This document shows, piece after piece, positions 17,661-26,412 of a stretch of DNA of 64,000 bases; the stretch's first letter is position 1, and each line of letters starts with the position of its first letter. Location of the stretch: NCBI RefSeq assembly GCF_010731855.1, contig NZ_AP022620.1, positions 2,046,001 through 2,110,000 on the forward strand, read 5' to 3'. Under the pieces are notes generated by a model. The model was not told the origin of the DNA. It did no database searches and saw only the letters and a program-made list of their open reading frames with translations. Both the position numbers and the translations under genes were made by a program. Source of the DNA: Mycolicibacterium anyangense. GTDB taxonomy: Bacteria; Actinomycetota; Actinomycetes; Mycobacteriales; Mycobacteriaceae.

Positions 17661-18076
17661 CCGGGGCCGAGGTGCGTTCAGCAGGGGCCGGCGTCCGCGC
17701 CACCCGGCAGCGGGCGGCGATCATCGGGTTGCTGGATGCGGTCGAGGAGTTCCGCTCGGCCCAGGACCTGCACGACGAACTCCGCCGCCGCGGCGAGAAC
17801 ATCGGGCTCACCACCGTCTACCGCACGCTGCAGTCACTGTCGGCAGCCGACCTGGTGGACATGGTGCGCACCGATACCGGCGAGTCGATGTACCGGCGCT
17901 GCTCGGCGCCGCACCATCACCACCATCTGGTGTGCCGGCACTGCGGATCGGCGGTGGAGGTCAGTGGCCGCGAAGTCGAAGCCTGGGCCGCGGAAGTGGC
18001 TTCGGCACATGGCTTTTCCAACGTCAGTCACACCATCGAACTGTTCGGCACCTGTGCCGACTGCGCACGGGGCTAA
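17657..18076 (+). CDS. zur: Zinc uptake regulator Zur (FurB)
   Basis: A 139-residue Fur-family repressor. The winged helix is ATRQRAAIIGLLDAVEEFRSAQDLHDELRRRG...TTVYRTLQSL. The dimer/metal domain has HHHHHLVCRHCG and, at the C-terminus, GTCADC; the two CxxC pairs form the structural zinc site. With zinc bound it represses zinc uptake genes. The GTG at 17657 overlaps the smtB stop, so the two are coupled: SmtB responds to zinc excess and Zur to zinc supply. The stop overlaps that of the convergent lutC gene. Confidence 0.95.
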   Translation: MTGAEVRSAGAGVRATRQRAAIIGLLDAVEEFRSAQDLHDELRRRGENIGLTTVYRTLQSLSAADLVDMVRTDTGESMYRRCSAPHHHHHLVCRHCGSAVEVSGREVEAWAAEVASAHGFSNVSHTIELFGTCADCARG

Positions 18077-18702
18077 CCGGCGACGATCACCGCGAGCGTG
18101 CGCGGGCCGTGCACACCCTCGACCCGGTCGAGTTCGATGTCGCTGGTGGCGCTGGGCCCGCTGATCCAGGTCAACGGCCTGGTGTGGCTGCCCAGCTCGA
18201 CCAGCCGCGCCACCGCCTCGGGGACATCGGTGACGATCTGATCGACGAAGACCACGCACACGTGGACGTCGGGAATCAGGCTCAGCGCCCGGCGGCCCTG
18301 ACCGGGACCGTGGTCCAGGACGATGGTGCCGGTGTTGGCGATCGCCAGCGTGGCGGTGGTGACGACGGCGTCGACACCATCCAGGGTGGCGGCATCGAGC
18401 CCGTCATCGGCGATCCAGCTCACCGGAACCTGTGCACCCCAACGGGTTTGCACCATATCGTCGGCCACTACCGTGTTGGTACCGGCAGCAGCGAGCGCCT
18501 CGGACACCGCAGCGGCCACCGCCCCCGCGTCGACGCGCACCACCGTGGCCCGGTAATCGGCGGCCCGTTCGATGAACCGCTCGACGACGTCCTGGCCGCC
18601 GGTCGACACCGGCGCACCGTAGGTCCAACCGGATTCGGCCGGCGCTGGCCGGTCGGCCAGTGCGGCTCGCACCCGACCGAGGATCTCGTCTCGTGCGCTC
18701 AC
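18073..18702 (-). CDS. lutC: Lactate utilization protein C
   Basis: A 209-residue LUD-domain protein (LutC/YkgG family), the third subunit of the LutABC L-lactate oxidising complex. Seen: SARDEILGRVRAALAD at the N-terminus, the [34 protein letters not shown] core, and a C-terminal TSDIELDRVEGVHGPRTLAVI typical of the family. The GTG at 18702 overlaps the lutB stop (GTGA) with GAGGA upstream; an alternative longer frame is not supported. Confidence 0.93.
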   Translation of the reverse strand: MSARDEILGRVRAALADRPAPAESGWTYGAPVSTGGQDVVERFIERAADYRATVVRVDAGAVAAAVSEALAAAGTNTVVADDMVQTRWGAQVPVSWIADDGLDAATLDGVDAVVTTATLAIANTGTIVLDHGPGQGRRALSLIPDVHVCVVFVDQIVTDVPEAVARLVELGSHTRPLTWISGPSATSDIELDRVEGVHGPRTLAVIVAG

Positions 18703-20210
18703 TGGTCCTCCTCGTTGCGTCCGCCGTCGGTGCGCTCCCACCACGAGCGGAAGGTCTCCGCCGGCGGTACCGGGGTGTCCCGGGCGTTCGACCATCCGGC
18801 CGCCGGCCCCGGCAGCGACCGCAGCACCTGTTTGTTGCCGAGCACCCGGCTGCGTAAGGCCCGCCCGCCCAGCCCCGCGGCGCGCTGCGCCGCTTCCAGC
18901 CGGCGATGGTCGCCGAACATCCAGCCGGCCGCCTTCATGGCGGCCTGTTCGGCCGACGGCAGGCCGCCGCGGGCCTCGTCGACCACCCGGGTGCGCAGAT
19001 GCACCAGCAGCGACGGGATGTCGATACGTACCGGACAGACATCGAAGCACGCACCGCACAGACTCGAGGCGTACGGCAGCGACTTGTCGACTTCACTTGC
19101 GGTACCGCGTAATTGGGGCGTCAGTACCGCTCCGATCGGGCCCGGGTACACCGAACCGTAGGAGTGCCCGCCGGCCCGCTCGTAGACCGGGCAGACGTTC
19201 AGGCACGCCGAGCAGCGGATGCAGCGCAGGGCCTGGCGGCCGAGGGTGTCGGCCAGTACGTCGGTGCGGCCGTTGTCGAGCAGCACGATGTGCATGGCGC
19301 GGGGCCCGTCACCACCGCTGGGACCGGTCCAGATCGAGGTGTAGGGGTTTTCCCGTTCGCCGGTGCTGCTGCGCGGCAACACCTGCAGGAAGACCTCCAG
19401 GTCGCGCCAGGAGGGCAGCAGCTTCTCGATGCCGACGACCGAGATCAGAGTCTCGGGCAGGGTCAGGCACATCCGGCCGTTGCCCTCAGATTCGACCACC
19501 ACGAGGCTCCCGGTCTCGGCGATGGCGAAGTTGGCCCCCGACACGGCGACCTTGGCACGCAGGAACTTCTCCCGCAGGTGCAACCGGGCGGCCTCGGCCA
19601 GCCGGCGCGGCTCGTCGGTCAGGTCGGCGGGTGCGGGCCTGCCGACCTTGCCCATCTCGCGCAGGAAGATCTGACGGACCTCGGCGCGGTTGCGGTGGAT
19701 CGCCGGCACCAGGATGTGACTGGGCCAGTCGTCGCCGAGCTGCACGATCAGCTCCGCCAGATCGGTCTCCCAGGCGTCGATCCCGGCCGCGGCGAGCGCC
19801 TCGTTGAGTTCGATCTCCTGGGTGGCCATCGACTTGACCTTGACGACTTCGCTTGACCCGGTGGACTTCACGAGGTCGACGACGATGCGGTTGGCCTCTT
19901 CGGCATCGCGCGCCCAGTGCACGACGGCGCCGGCCGCGGTGGCCTTGGCCTCGAACTGCTCCAGATACTCGTCGAGTCGGCCCAGCGTGCGGTCCTTGAT
20001 CGCTTCGGCCGCCAGCCGCAGCTCCTCCCAGTTGTCCAGCTCGCCCACCACGCCGGCACGTTTGCCGCGGATGATGCCGGTGGCATGGGTGAGGTTGCGG
20101 CGCTGGACCGAATTCTGAAGTGCCGCTTTGGCGGCCGTAGGGAACTTCGGCACAGCCCTGGGCAGGCCAAGAAATGCCTGAGTGACTCCGACATGCGGGT
20201 GCCCGCTCAC
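18699..20210 (-). CDS. lutB: Lactate utilization iron-sulfur protein B
   Basis: About 503 residues. An N-terminal LUD domain (HATGIIRGKRAGVVGELDNWEELR..., GSLVVVESEGNGRMCLTLPE) is followed by a ferredoxin-like module with two 4Fe-4S motifs, CIRCSACLNVCPVY and CGACFDVCPVRIDIP. The C-terminus is the LutB-type tail. It passes electrons from lactate together with LutA and LutC. The GTG at 20210 overlaps the lutA stop by GTGA; the frame is open upstream but those codons lie inside lutA. Confidence 0.95.
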   Translation of the reverse strand: MSGHPHVGVTQAFLGLPRAVPKFPTAAKAALQNSVQRRNLTHATGIIRGKRAGVVGELDNWEELRLAAEAIKDRTLGRLDEYLEQFEAKATAAGAVVHWARDAEEANRIVVDLVKSTGSSEVVKVKSMATQEIELNEALAAAGIDAWETDLAELIVQLGDDWPSHILVPAIHRNRAEVRQIFLREMGKVGRPAPADLTDEPRRLAEAARLHLREKFLRAKVAVSGANFAIAETGSLVVVESEGNGRMCLTLPETLISVVGIEKLLPSWRDLEVFLQVLPRSSTGERENPYTSIWTGPSGGDGPRAMHIVLLDNGRTDVLADTLGRQALRCIRCSACLNVCPVYERAGGHSYGSVYPGPIGAVLTPQLRGTASEVDKSLPYASSLCGACFDVCPVRIDIPSLLVHLRTRVVDEARGGLPSAEQAAMKAAGWMFGDHRRLEAAQRAAGLGGRALRSRVLGNKQVLRSLPGPAAGWSNARDTPVPPAETFRSWWERTDGGRNEEDQ

Positions 20211-20950
20211 GACACACTCCCCTCGGTGGTGGCCAGGATCTCGGCCAGATGCATCACACGGATCCCGGCACGCTGGCGCGACAGGATGCCGCCGATCTGG
20301 GCCAGGCACGAATTGTCCCCTGCGACAAGGACTTCAGCGCCGGAATCCTTGACGTTGCGGGCCTTGTCGGCCCCCATCGACACCGACACGTCGGCGTTCT
20401 TCACCGAGAACGTGCCACCGAAGCCACAGCATTGGTCGGCGGCGGGCAGGTCGACCAGGTCGATACCGCGGACCGCCCGCAGCAATTGCAGCGGTCGGTC
20501 CCCCACCCGCAGCATCCGCAGCGAGTGACACGTCGGGTGATAGGTGACCCGGTGCGGGAAGTAGGCCCCCACATCGGTGACTCCGAGGACGTCGACCAGG
20601 AACTCGGACAGCTCGTAGACCCGGGGCGCCAGTTCGGCGACCGCCGCACTCAGCGCAGTGTCCCCGGCCCGGGCCGCCACATCGGCGTGCTGGTGGCGCA
20701 CCGACCCGACGCACGATCCCGACGGCGCCACCACCGCATCGCAGTCGGCGAAGGCGGCCGCGAATCGGCGCACCGCCGGAAGCGCTTCGGCGGCATACCC
20801 GGTATTGGTGAACATCTGACCGCAGCAGGTCTGTTCGGGCGGGAACACCGGTTCGCACCCCAGCCGGCGCAGCAGGCGGACCACGGCCTTGGGCGTCTCG
20901 GGCCACATCGTGTCGTTGTAACAGGTCGCGAAGACGGCGACTTTCATCAT
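20207..20950 (-). CDS. lutA: Lactate utilization protein A (CCG-domain Fe-S protein)
   Basis: A 247-residue protein of the LutA/YkgE family. Two cysteine-rich CCG domains are visible: EQTCCGQMFTNTGY...APSGSCVGSVRHQH and TYHPTCHSLR...DQCCGFGGTFSVKN...GDNSCLAQIGG. These bind a 4Fe-4S cluster in related subunits. The chosen ATG at 20950 overlaps the lldP stop (ATGA); a second ATG follows directly. It acts with LutB and LutC in oxidation of L-lactate to pyruvate. Confidence 0.93.
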   Translation of the reverse strand: MMKVAVFATCYNDTMWPETPKAVVRLLRRLGCEPVFPPEQTCCGQMFTNTGYAAEALPAVRRFAAAFADCDAVVAPSGSCVGSVRHQHADVAARAGDTALSAAVAELAPRVYELSEFLVDVLGVTDVGAYFPHRVTYHPTCHSLRMLRVGDRPLQLLRAVRGIDLVDLPAADQCCGFGGTFSVKNADVSVSMGADKARNVKDSGAEVLVAGDNSCLAQIGGILSRQRAGIRVMHLAEILATTEGSVS

Positions 20951-22641
20951 GGCAGCATCCAGGACAGCACCGTCGACTGCAGGCCGATCAACATGCACAG
21001 CACGGCCAGCATGCCCAGGCTCCACCAGATCACCCGGCGGAAGATCTCGGACTCACGTCCCAGCAACCCGACTGCGGTTGCCGCGATGGTGAGGTTCTGC
21101 GGACTGATCATCTTGCCGACAACTCCTCCGGAGGTGTTCGCGGCCACCAGCAGCGTCGGGTTGATACCCGCATGGGTGGCCGCTGTCTGCTGCAGTGTGG
21201 CGAACAAGGCGTTCGCACTGGTGTCCGACCCGGTGACCGCGGTGCCGAGCCAACCGAGAATCGGTGAGAGGAAAGCGAATACCGCACCGGTGCCCGCGAT
21301 CCAGGTTCCCACGGTAATCGTCTGACCGGACTGATTCATCACATACGCCAGCGCCAGCACCGACGCGACGGTCAGGATCGAGAACTTCAGCTTGACGACC
21401 GTGCGGCCGTAGACCCGGGCGGCCTGCACCAACGAGATGCGGTACACGACGGCTACCACCACCCCGGCGATCAGCAACAGCGAACCGGGCGAGGACAACC
21501 AACCAACGGTGAAGATCGTGGACGCCGAGGGCTTGCCGGCGGCCGTCAGGACATGACCGTCCAGGCCCGGCCAGCCGAACTTCACATCCGTTCCGGCCAG
21601 CCACGTCTTGACCGGGGTCCAGAGTTTGGCGACCGCGAAGACCACGATCACCAACAGGTAGGGAAACAGCGCCAGGAAGACGCGGGAGGAGCTGAGTTCG
21701 GTTGCGGTCTTGTGCTCCACGACGGTGCTGCCGCGCGGGGCCGACCCGGTTGCGGCCGCACCGGCGACGTCGCGGGCACCCTCGGTCAGCAGCCGCCCGC
21801 GAGCCGCAGCGGTGTTGGACGGCTGCCACACCCGCAACATCAGGACAGCGACGGCAAGGCCGACCAAGGAGGCGATCACATCGGTCAACTCGACCGAAAG
21901 CCAGTTGGCCGAAACGAATTGAGCCAGCGCGAAGCTGACGCCGACCACCGAGGCCATCGGCCAGACGTCACGTACCCCGCGCCGGCCGTCGGCGAGCAGG
22001 ACCAGGATCAGCGGCACGAACAGGGCGAGCAGCGGTGTCTGCCGACCGACCACGGCGCCGATCTCGGTGAACGGAATCCCGGTGAGGTTGCCCGCGGTGA
22101 TGATCGGGATCGCGATCGCGCCGAAGGCCACCGGCGCGGTGTTCGCCACCAGTACCACGACCGCCGCGCGCATGGCGGTGAAGCCGATCGACATGAGCAT
22201 CACCCCGGTGATGGCCACCGGGGCACCGAATCCGGCCAGCGCCTCGAGCAGGCCGCCGAGGCAGAACGCGATGATGATCGACTGGACGCGGGGATCGTCG
22301 GAGATCCGGTCGATGACACGGCGCAGGTCCTCGAACCGCCCGCTCGTCACGGTCAGCTCGTAGAGCCAGATCGCGTTGAGCACGATCCACATGATCGGGA
22401 ACACGCCGAAGGCGAAGCCCTCGGTGGCCGACATCGCCGCCAGCGCCGGCGGCATGCCGTAGCCCACGACGGCGACCACCAGCGCCGTGCCCAGACCGGT
22501 GAGCCCGGCCCAGTGCGCCTTCCACTTCAGCACACCGAGGGTGAGGAAGACCGCCAGCAGTGGCAGCAGCGCCACCAGCGACGAAGAGAACAGGCTGCCG
22601 GCGATCGGTGCCAGATTCGGTGTGTACATGCTGGTGCCCAT
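20947..22641 (-). CDS. lldP: L-lactate permease
   Basis: About 564 residues with a dozen or more hydrophobic helices, LctP family. Typical segments: FCLGGLLEALAGFGAPVAITGVMLMSIGF, ANTAPVAFGAIAIPI, and near the C-terminus NTSGGVVGKMISPQNLTIAATAVGL. It imports L-lactate for the LutABC complex encoded directly downstream. Several starts are possible (22695, 22641, 22629); 22641 is preceded by GGGAAG, though very close. It begins the four-gene lactate operon, divergent from the FadR-type regulator. Confidence 0.93.
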   Translation of the reverse strand: MGTSMYTPNLAPIAGSLFSSSLVALLPLLAVFLTLGVLKWKAHWAGLTGLGTALVVAVVGYGMPPALAAMSATEGFAFGVFPIMWIVLNAIWLYELTVTSGRFEDLRRVIDRISDDPRVQSIIIAFCLGGLLEALAGFGAPVAITGVMLMSIGFTAMRAAVVVLVANTAPVAFGAIAIPIITAGNLTGIPFTEIGAVVGRQTPLLALFVPLILVLLADGRRGVRDVWPMASVVGVSFALAQFVSANWLSVELTDVIASLVGLAVAVLMLRVWQPSNTAAARGRLLTEGARDVAGAAATGSAPRGSTVVEHKTATELSSSRVFLALFPYLLVIVVFAVAKLWTPVKTWLAGTDVKFGWPGLDGHVLTAAGKPSASTIFTVGWLSSPGSLLLIAGVVVAVVYRISLVQAARVYGRTVVKLKFSILTVASVLALAYVMNQSGQTITVGTWIAGTGAVFAFLSPILGWLGTAVTGSDTSANALFATLQQTAATHAGINPTLLVAANTSGGVVGKMISPQNLTIAATAVGLLGRESEIFRRVIWWSLGMLAVLCMLIGLQSTVLSWMLP

Positions 22642-22666
22642 ACTTCCCAAAGGGGCCGACCTCTTA

Positions 22667-22679
22667 GTGGTCTGACCAC
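22667..22679. promoter_or_regulatory. LldR/FadR-type operator
   Basis: GTGGTC-T-GACCAC is a perfect 13-base palindrome between lldP and the divergent GntR gene, 25 bases upstream of the lldP start. Its core TGGTCTGACCA fits the TNGTNNNACNA consensus of FadR-subfamily regulators. A second small palindrome, GTGTACAC at 22688-22695, lies next to it and may be an additional site. Confidence 0.8.
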
Positions 22680-22784
22680 ACAGTGGTGTGTACACTAGGC
22701 GTGAGCCCGCTCACAGTCAATCCCCGACATGCCAGACGTCTCCACGACACCGCTGACCGCCGCCCCCGTGATAGGGAGTCATGC

Positions 22785-23531
22785 ATGACCAACGCCGCAC
22801 ACCCTGCACCACAGTGGACTCCCGTCGCGCGGGTGCGGTCACACGAGTTGGTGATCGCCGCGATCGAAGACCAGATCCTGGGCGGAGCGCTCAAGGTCGG
22901 CGATCCGCTGCCCTCGGAGCGGGAGCTCGCTGCCCACCTTCAGGTCAGCCGGGCCGGTGTCCGCGAAGCAATCCGCGTGCTGGAAGCCCAGGGTGTGGTC
23001 ACCGCCAACGTCGGCGCAGGACCGGAAGCCGGCACCTTCATCGCCGCAATGCCCAGCGCCGCACTGACCCGTTTCCTGCGCCTGCACGTCGCGCTGTCCA
23101 ACTTCGCGATGCCTGACATCGTCGACGCGCGCGTCATCCTGGAGCGCAACAGCGCCGCCTTGACCGCCGTCAACGCCGGAGACGCCGAGCGGGCCGCCAT
23201 CCGTGCTCCCCTGCTCGACATGGATTCTGCCGGAATCGATGTCGAGCGTTTCAACGATGCCGACACCGCCTTCCACGTCGCCATCGCCGAAGCCAGCGGC
23301 AATCGACTGGTCTCCGATATGACCGTGGCCATCCGGGCCTCGCTGCGCCAGCCGATCCTCGACGCCATGCGGCGGGTCGACGACTGGCCGGCACTGGCTC
23401 GCGTCCTACAGAGCCAGCACCATGGGATCTTCGACGCGATCGAGGCCGGTGACGGCGAACGAGCCGCCGACCTCACCGAGCAGCACATCCGGGGCTCCTT
23501 CGACGCACTGGCCGGGCTGCGCAGCAGCTGA
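22785..23531 (+). CDS. FadR-subfamily GntR regulator, probably lactate-responsive
   Basis: A 248-residue regulator. The GntR winged helix runs LVIAAIEDQILGGALKVGDPLPSERELAAHLQVSRAGVREAIRVLEAQGVV. A C-terminal FCD domain follows (IVDARVILERNSAALTA; DTAFHVAIAEASGNRL; QHHGIFDAIEAGDGERAADLTEQHI), whose Asp and three His residues usually bind a metal and a carboxylate ligand. Start at the ATG with AGGGAG upstream; another ATG lies 4 bases before, in a different frame. Being divergent from lldP-lutABC, with a matching operator between, it is very likely the LldR-type repressor of lactate use. Confidence 0.88.
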   Translation: MTNAAHPAPQWTPVARVRSHELVIAAIEDQILGGALKVGDPLPSERELAAHLQVSRAGVREAIRVLEAQGVVTANVGAGPEAGTFIAAMPSAALTRFLRLHVALSNFAMPDIVDARVILERNSAALTAVNAGDAERAAIRAPLLDMDSAGIDVERFNDADTAFHVAIAEASGNRLVSDMTVAIRASLRQPILDAMRRVDDWPALARVLQSQHHGIFDAIEAGDGERAADLTEQHIRGSFDALAGLRSS

Positions 23532-23534
23532 GAT

Positions 23535-24230
23535 CTAGCCGGGTGCGCTCGGCGGGCAGATACCGGGAAGCAATCCGAGCGAGTTGGCCATTGCGTTCAG
23601 GTTCTGACACGCATTGACTCCCGAGTCCGGCGGAGTGCTGGCCCCCTGGGTGCCCGGGCACGGGGTGGGCTGCAGGCCGATGGAGATCGGCATGGCGCTC
23701 TGGTTCTGGCAGGCGGTACTTGCGGAGTCGGTCGCGGTCTTGGCGCCCTGAGTGCCTGGACAACTGGCCGGTAGCAGCCCGATGGACGTGGGCATGGCAC
23801 TTTGGTTCTGGCAGGCGGTGGATCCGGAGTCCGGCGGAGTGTTCGGGCCCTGACTCGCGCGACAGGTGGCGGGCGGCAGGCCCAGCGAGTTGGGCATCGC
23901 GGCCTGGTTCTGACAGGCGTTGAGGCCAGAGTCGGTCGGGGTCTTTCCGGCCGGCGGATTTTCCGACTGATCCTTATCCGGCGAACTCGCACCGCCCTGA
24001 TCCGAATCCTGGCTGCCGGCGGATGAGTCGCCTGACGAACTGCTGGGGGCCGGCGTGCTCGTGGCGGTGGGAGCAGTTGTGGTGCACGGCGGCGGGTTGT
24101 AGCCGCCGCGCTGGAAGCACTCGGCCACGGCGGTCCCGGTTGGCGGCCCGCCACCAACGACGCCCAACCCGATCGGGGCGACGGCGAGGATCAGAGCAAC
24201 GACATATCGACCCCAAAAACCCTGTGGCAT
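23535..24230 (-). CDS. Secreted protein with four 34-residue Cys repeats
   Basis: About 231 residues. An N-terminal hydrophobic stretch (YVVALILAVAPIGLG) is a signal peptide or anchor. A Thr/Ser/Pro/Asp-rich linker (roughly 50-100) follows, then four tandem repeats of about 34 residues with the pattern DS-x3-ACQN-x2-AM-x2-S-x-GL-x-P-x2-C. Each holds two cysteines, probably one disulfide per unit. No enzyme motif is seen. The start is unsure: a TTG five codons upstream is also open. It converges with the GntR gene and lies downstream of the Rv2360c-like gene. I do not recognise the family. Confidence 0.7.
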   Translation of the reverse strand: MPQGFWGRYVVALILAVAPIGLGVVGGGPPTGTAVAECFQRGGYNPPPCTTTAPTATSTPAPSSSSGDSSAGSQDSDQGGASSPDKDQSENPPAGKTPTDSGLNACQNQAAMPNSLGLPPATCRASQGPNTPPDSGSTACQNQSAMPTSIGLLPASCPGTQGAKTATDSASTACQNQSAMPISIGLQPTPCPGTQGASTPPDSGVNACQNLNAMANSLGLLPGICPPSAPG

Positions 24231-24269
24231 CAACGGTGTGGACAAGTACTCACCCGCCGCCAGAACGCC

Positions 24270-24656
24270 CTATGTGGTCAGCGCGGTGCGCGCATCGGCG
24301 CCACCGGCCAGCACCATCAACACCAGCGTGCTCAATGCCGAATCACCCAGACCGTCGCCGGGAAAGTTGTAGCGCAGCATCACATCGCCGCGCTTGCCGG
24401 GTTGCTCGACCAAGGTCACCGTGCCCAGCATCGTCGACTGCGCTTGGGCTGCAACACGTTTGCGAAGATCGGCGTTCAGTGGCAGATCCCAGGCCAGCAC
24501 CTGGGTGACCGACACCATCTCGATGTCCTCGGCGATCGTCACCGTGCGCAGCGAGGCGAACGTGCCGTCGTGGCGCACGGTCAGCGCGCCGTCCTCCTCG
24601 ACGTCGACCGGCATGACGTCACGCAGCGCCTCGGCCAGTCGCGCCGCGAGACTCAC
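24270..24656 (-). CDS. Conserved mycobacterial protein (Rv2360c-like)
   Basis: A 128-residue protein beginning at a GTG that overlaps the uppS stop by 4 bases (GTGA). Order: [57 protein letters not shown], then a helical C-terminal half. The alternating pattern resembles the small alpha/beta fold of YbjN/type III chaperone-like proteins. Soluble, no signal peptide. The position directly after decaprenyl diphosphate synthase matches Rv2360c. The function is unknown. Confidence 0.75.
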   Translation of the reverse strand: MSLAARLAEALRDVMPVDVEEDGALTVRHDGTFASLRTVTIAEDIEMVSVTQVLAWDLPLNADLRKRVAAQAQSTMLGTVTLVEQPGKRGDVMLRYNFPGDGLGDSALSTLVLMVLAGGADARTALTT

Positions 24657-25567
24657 GCGCGTCCGAAGCGCCGGTTGCGCTCGGCGTACTCCTCGCACGC
24701 GGCCCACAGGTCGCGGCGGTCGTAGTCCGGCCACAGCTTGTCCTGAAACACGTATTCGGCGTAGGCCGCCTGCCAGAGCATGAAGTTGCTCGACCGCTGC
24801 TCCCCCGAGGTCCGGATGAACAGGTCGACGTCGGGAATGTCGGGCCGGTGCAGGTGCTCGGAGATGGTGGCCTCGTTGACCCGTTCGGGATCGATGCGCC
24901 CGGCGGCCGCCTCGCGGGCGATCTGGCGCGCGGCTTCGGCGATCTCGGCGCGGCCACCGTAGTTGACGCAATAGTTCACCGTGATGACGTCGTTCTGCGT
25001 CGTCATGTTCTCGGCGATGTCGAACTCTTTGATCACGCTGCGCCACATCCGCGCCCGGGAGCCGACCCAGCGCATCTGCACGCCCATGATGTCGAGGTTC
25101 TCCCGGCGGCGGCGCACCACCTCGCGGTTGAACCCCATCAGAAAGCGGACTTCCTCGGCGCTGCGTCGCCAGTTCTCGGTGGAGAACGCATAGACGGACA
25201 GGTGCCTGATGCCGATCTCGATGGCCCCGCAGGTGATGTCGATGAGGACCGCCTCACCCATCTTGTGGCCCTCGGTGCGGCTCAATCCGCGCTGGGTGGC
25301 CCACCGGCCGTTGCCATCCATGACGACCGCGACGTGCTTGGGCATCTGGTCGGCCGGGATGGCCGGCGGCACCGCCTTGGACGGATGCTGGGGTGGCCGA
25401 CGGGGGCCGCCGTCCGGGGACGGCGGCAGGTCGGGGAACACGACCGGCCAGTTCGAGGTGTCGGGGAAGACCGGATAGTCGTCGGGCGCCGCCGGGAGCT
25501 GGGGGAACTTATCCTTGCGCCGACGCTCAGCCCCCCGCCACGAGCTGGTCACCCGGTTCATCGCCAT
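24653..25567 (-). CDS. uppS: Decaprenyl diphosphate synthase (cis-prenyltransferase)
   Basis: About 304 residues, cis-prenyltransferase family; makes the C50 decaprenyl diphosphate carrier used for cell-wall arabinogalactan and peptidoglycan. Key motifs: [18 protein letters not shown] (catalytic Asp, pyrophosphate loop), [18 protein letters not shown], and [27 protein letters not shown]. The Pro-rich N-terminal extension [29 protein letters not shown] is as in Rv2361c. The start is ambiguous (25567, 25561 or a GTG at 25552); each overlaps the recO 3' end by 25-41 bases. Confidence 0.95.
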   Translation of the reverse strand: MAMNRVTSSWRGAERRRKDKFPQLPAAPDDYPVFPDTSNWPVVFPDLPPSPDGGPRRPPQHPSKAVPPAIPADQMPKHVAVVMDGNGRWATQRGLSRTEGHKMGEAVLIDITCGAIEIGIRHLSVYAFSTENWRRSAEEVRFLMGFNREVVRRRRENLDIMGVQMRWVGSRARMWRSVIKEFDIAENMTTQNDVITVNYCVNYGGRAEIAEAARQIAREAAAGRIDPERVNEATISEHLHRPDIPDVDLFIRTSGEQRSSNFMLWQAAYAEYVFQDKLWPDYDRRDLWAACEEYAERNRRFGRA

Positions 25568-26348
25568 GGGGCACATCCTGCCTGAACATCTCCTTACCGT
25601 GGTTAGCGGGCTGCCGGTAGACGCGCTCCACCAACGGCAGCGTCCGCAGCTGCCGCTCCAGGTGCCACTGCAGGTGCGCAGCGACCAGGCCGCTGGCATG
25701 GCTGCGGTGCGATGCCGTGGAGGACTCCGCGGTCTGCCAGTCACCGTCGTACAGCGCCGACATCAGGTCCACCACGGCCTGCGGCGGGGTGGACGAACCC
25801 GACGGGCGGCAATGGATACAAACGCTGCCACCAGCGCCGATGTGGAATGCGCGGTGCGGGCCGGGAGCCGCGCAGCGGGCACATTCGGTGAGTGCGGGCG
25901 CCCAGCCGGCAATGCCCATGGCCCGCAGCAGGTAGGCGTCGAGCACCAGTTCACGGGGGCGGCTCCCGTCGGCGACCGCACGTAATGCCCCGACGGTGAG
26001 CCGGTGCAGCGCCGGCGCCGGGGCCCGCTCCTCACCGGCGAGGCGCTCGGCGGTCTCCAGGACGGCACATGCGCAGGTATAGCGGCCGTAGTCGTTGACG
26101 ATGTCGGTGGCGAACGCGTCGATGGATACCACCTGGGTGACGATGTCCAGGTTGCGGCCGGGATGTAGCTGGACGTCGATGTGGGCGAAAGGCTCCAGCC
26201 GGGAGCCGAACTTGCTGCGGGTACGACGGACGCCCTTGGCGACGGCGCGGACCAGACCATGGTCGCGGGTCAGCAAGGTGACGATCCGGTCGGCCTCACC
26301 GAGCTTGTGCTGGCGCAGCACGACCGCCCGATCCCGGTACAGCCGCAT
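25527..26348 (-). CDS. recO: DNA repair protein RecO
   Basis: 273 residues. RecO helps RecF/RecR load RecA onto gapped DNA and anneals strands. The N-terminal OB fold [42 protein letters not shown] is highly typical; the helical part contains a zinc finger, CARCAAPG...SVCIHC. The start ATG at 26348 was chosen by the conserved N-terminus, although the frame is open for 22 more codons. It is divergent from amiA2 and overlaps uppS. Confidence 0.95.
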   Translation of the reverse strand: MRLYRDRAVVLRQHKLGEADRIVTLLTRDHGLVRAVAKGVRRTRSKFGSRLEPFAHIDVQLHPGRNLDIVTQVVSIDAFATDIVNDYGRYTCACAVLETAERLAGEERAPAPALHRLTVGALRAVADGSRPRELVLDAYLLRAMGIAGWAPALTECARCAAPGPHRAFHIGAGGSVCIHCRPSGSSTPPQAVVDLMSALYDGDWQTAESSTASHRSHASGLVAAHLQWHLERQLRTLPLVERVYRQPANHGKEMFRQDVPHGDEPGDQLVAGG

Positions 26349-26412
26349 CAGAAGAGTTTCGCACCGTAATGCGACATCCACGCGGACCCGCGCCGATAGT
26401 CTCGACCTCGCC

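Noticed and set aside
17657..18076. Zur gene as FurA (peroxide/iron type)
   Set aside because: It is coupled to smtB and not next to katG; the position equals FurB/Zur.
18090..18110. GCGAGCGTGCG again, resembling the stem at 15770
   Set aside because: It lies in the lutC coding region, with no complementary arm at hairpin distance.
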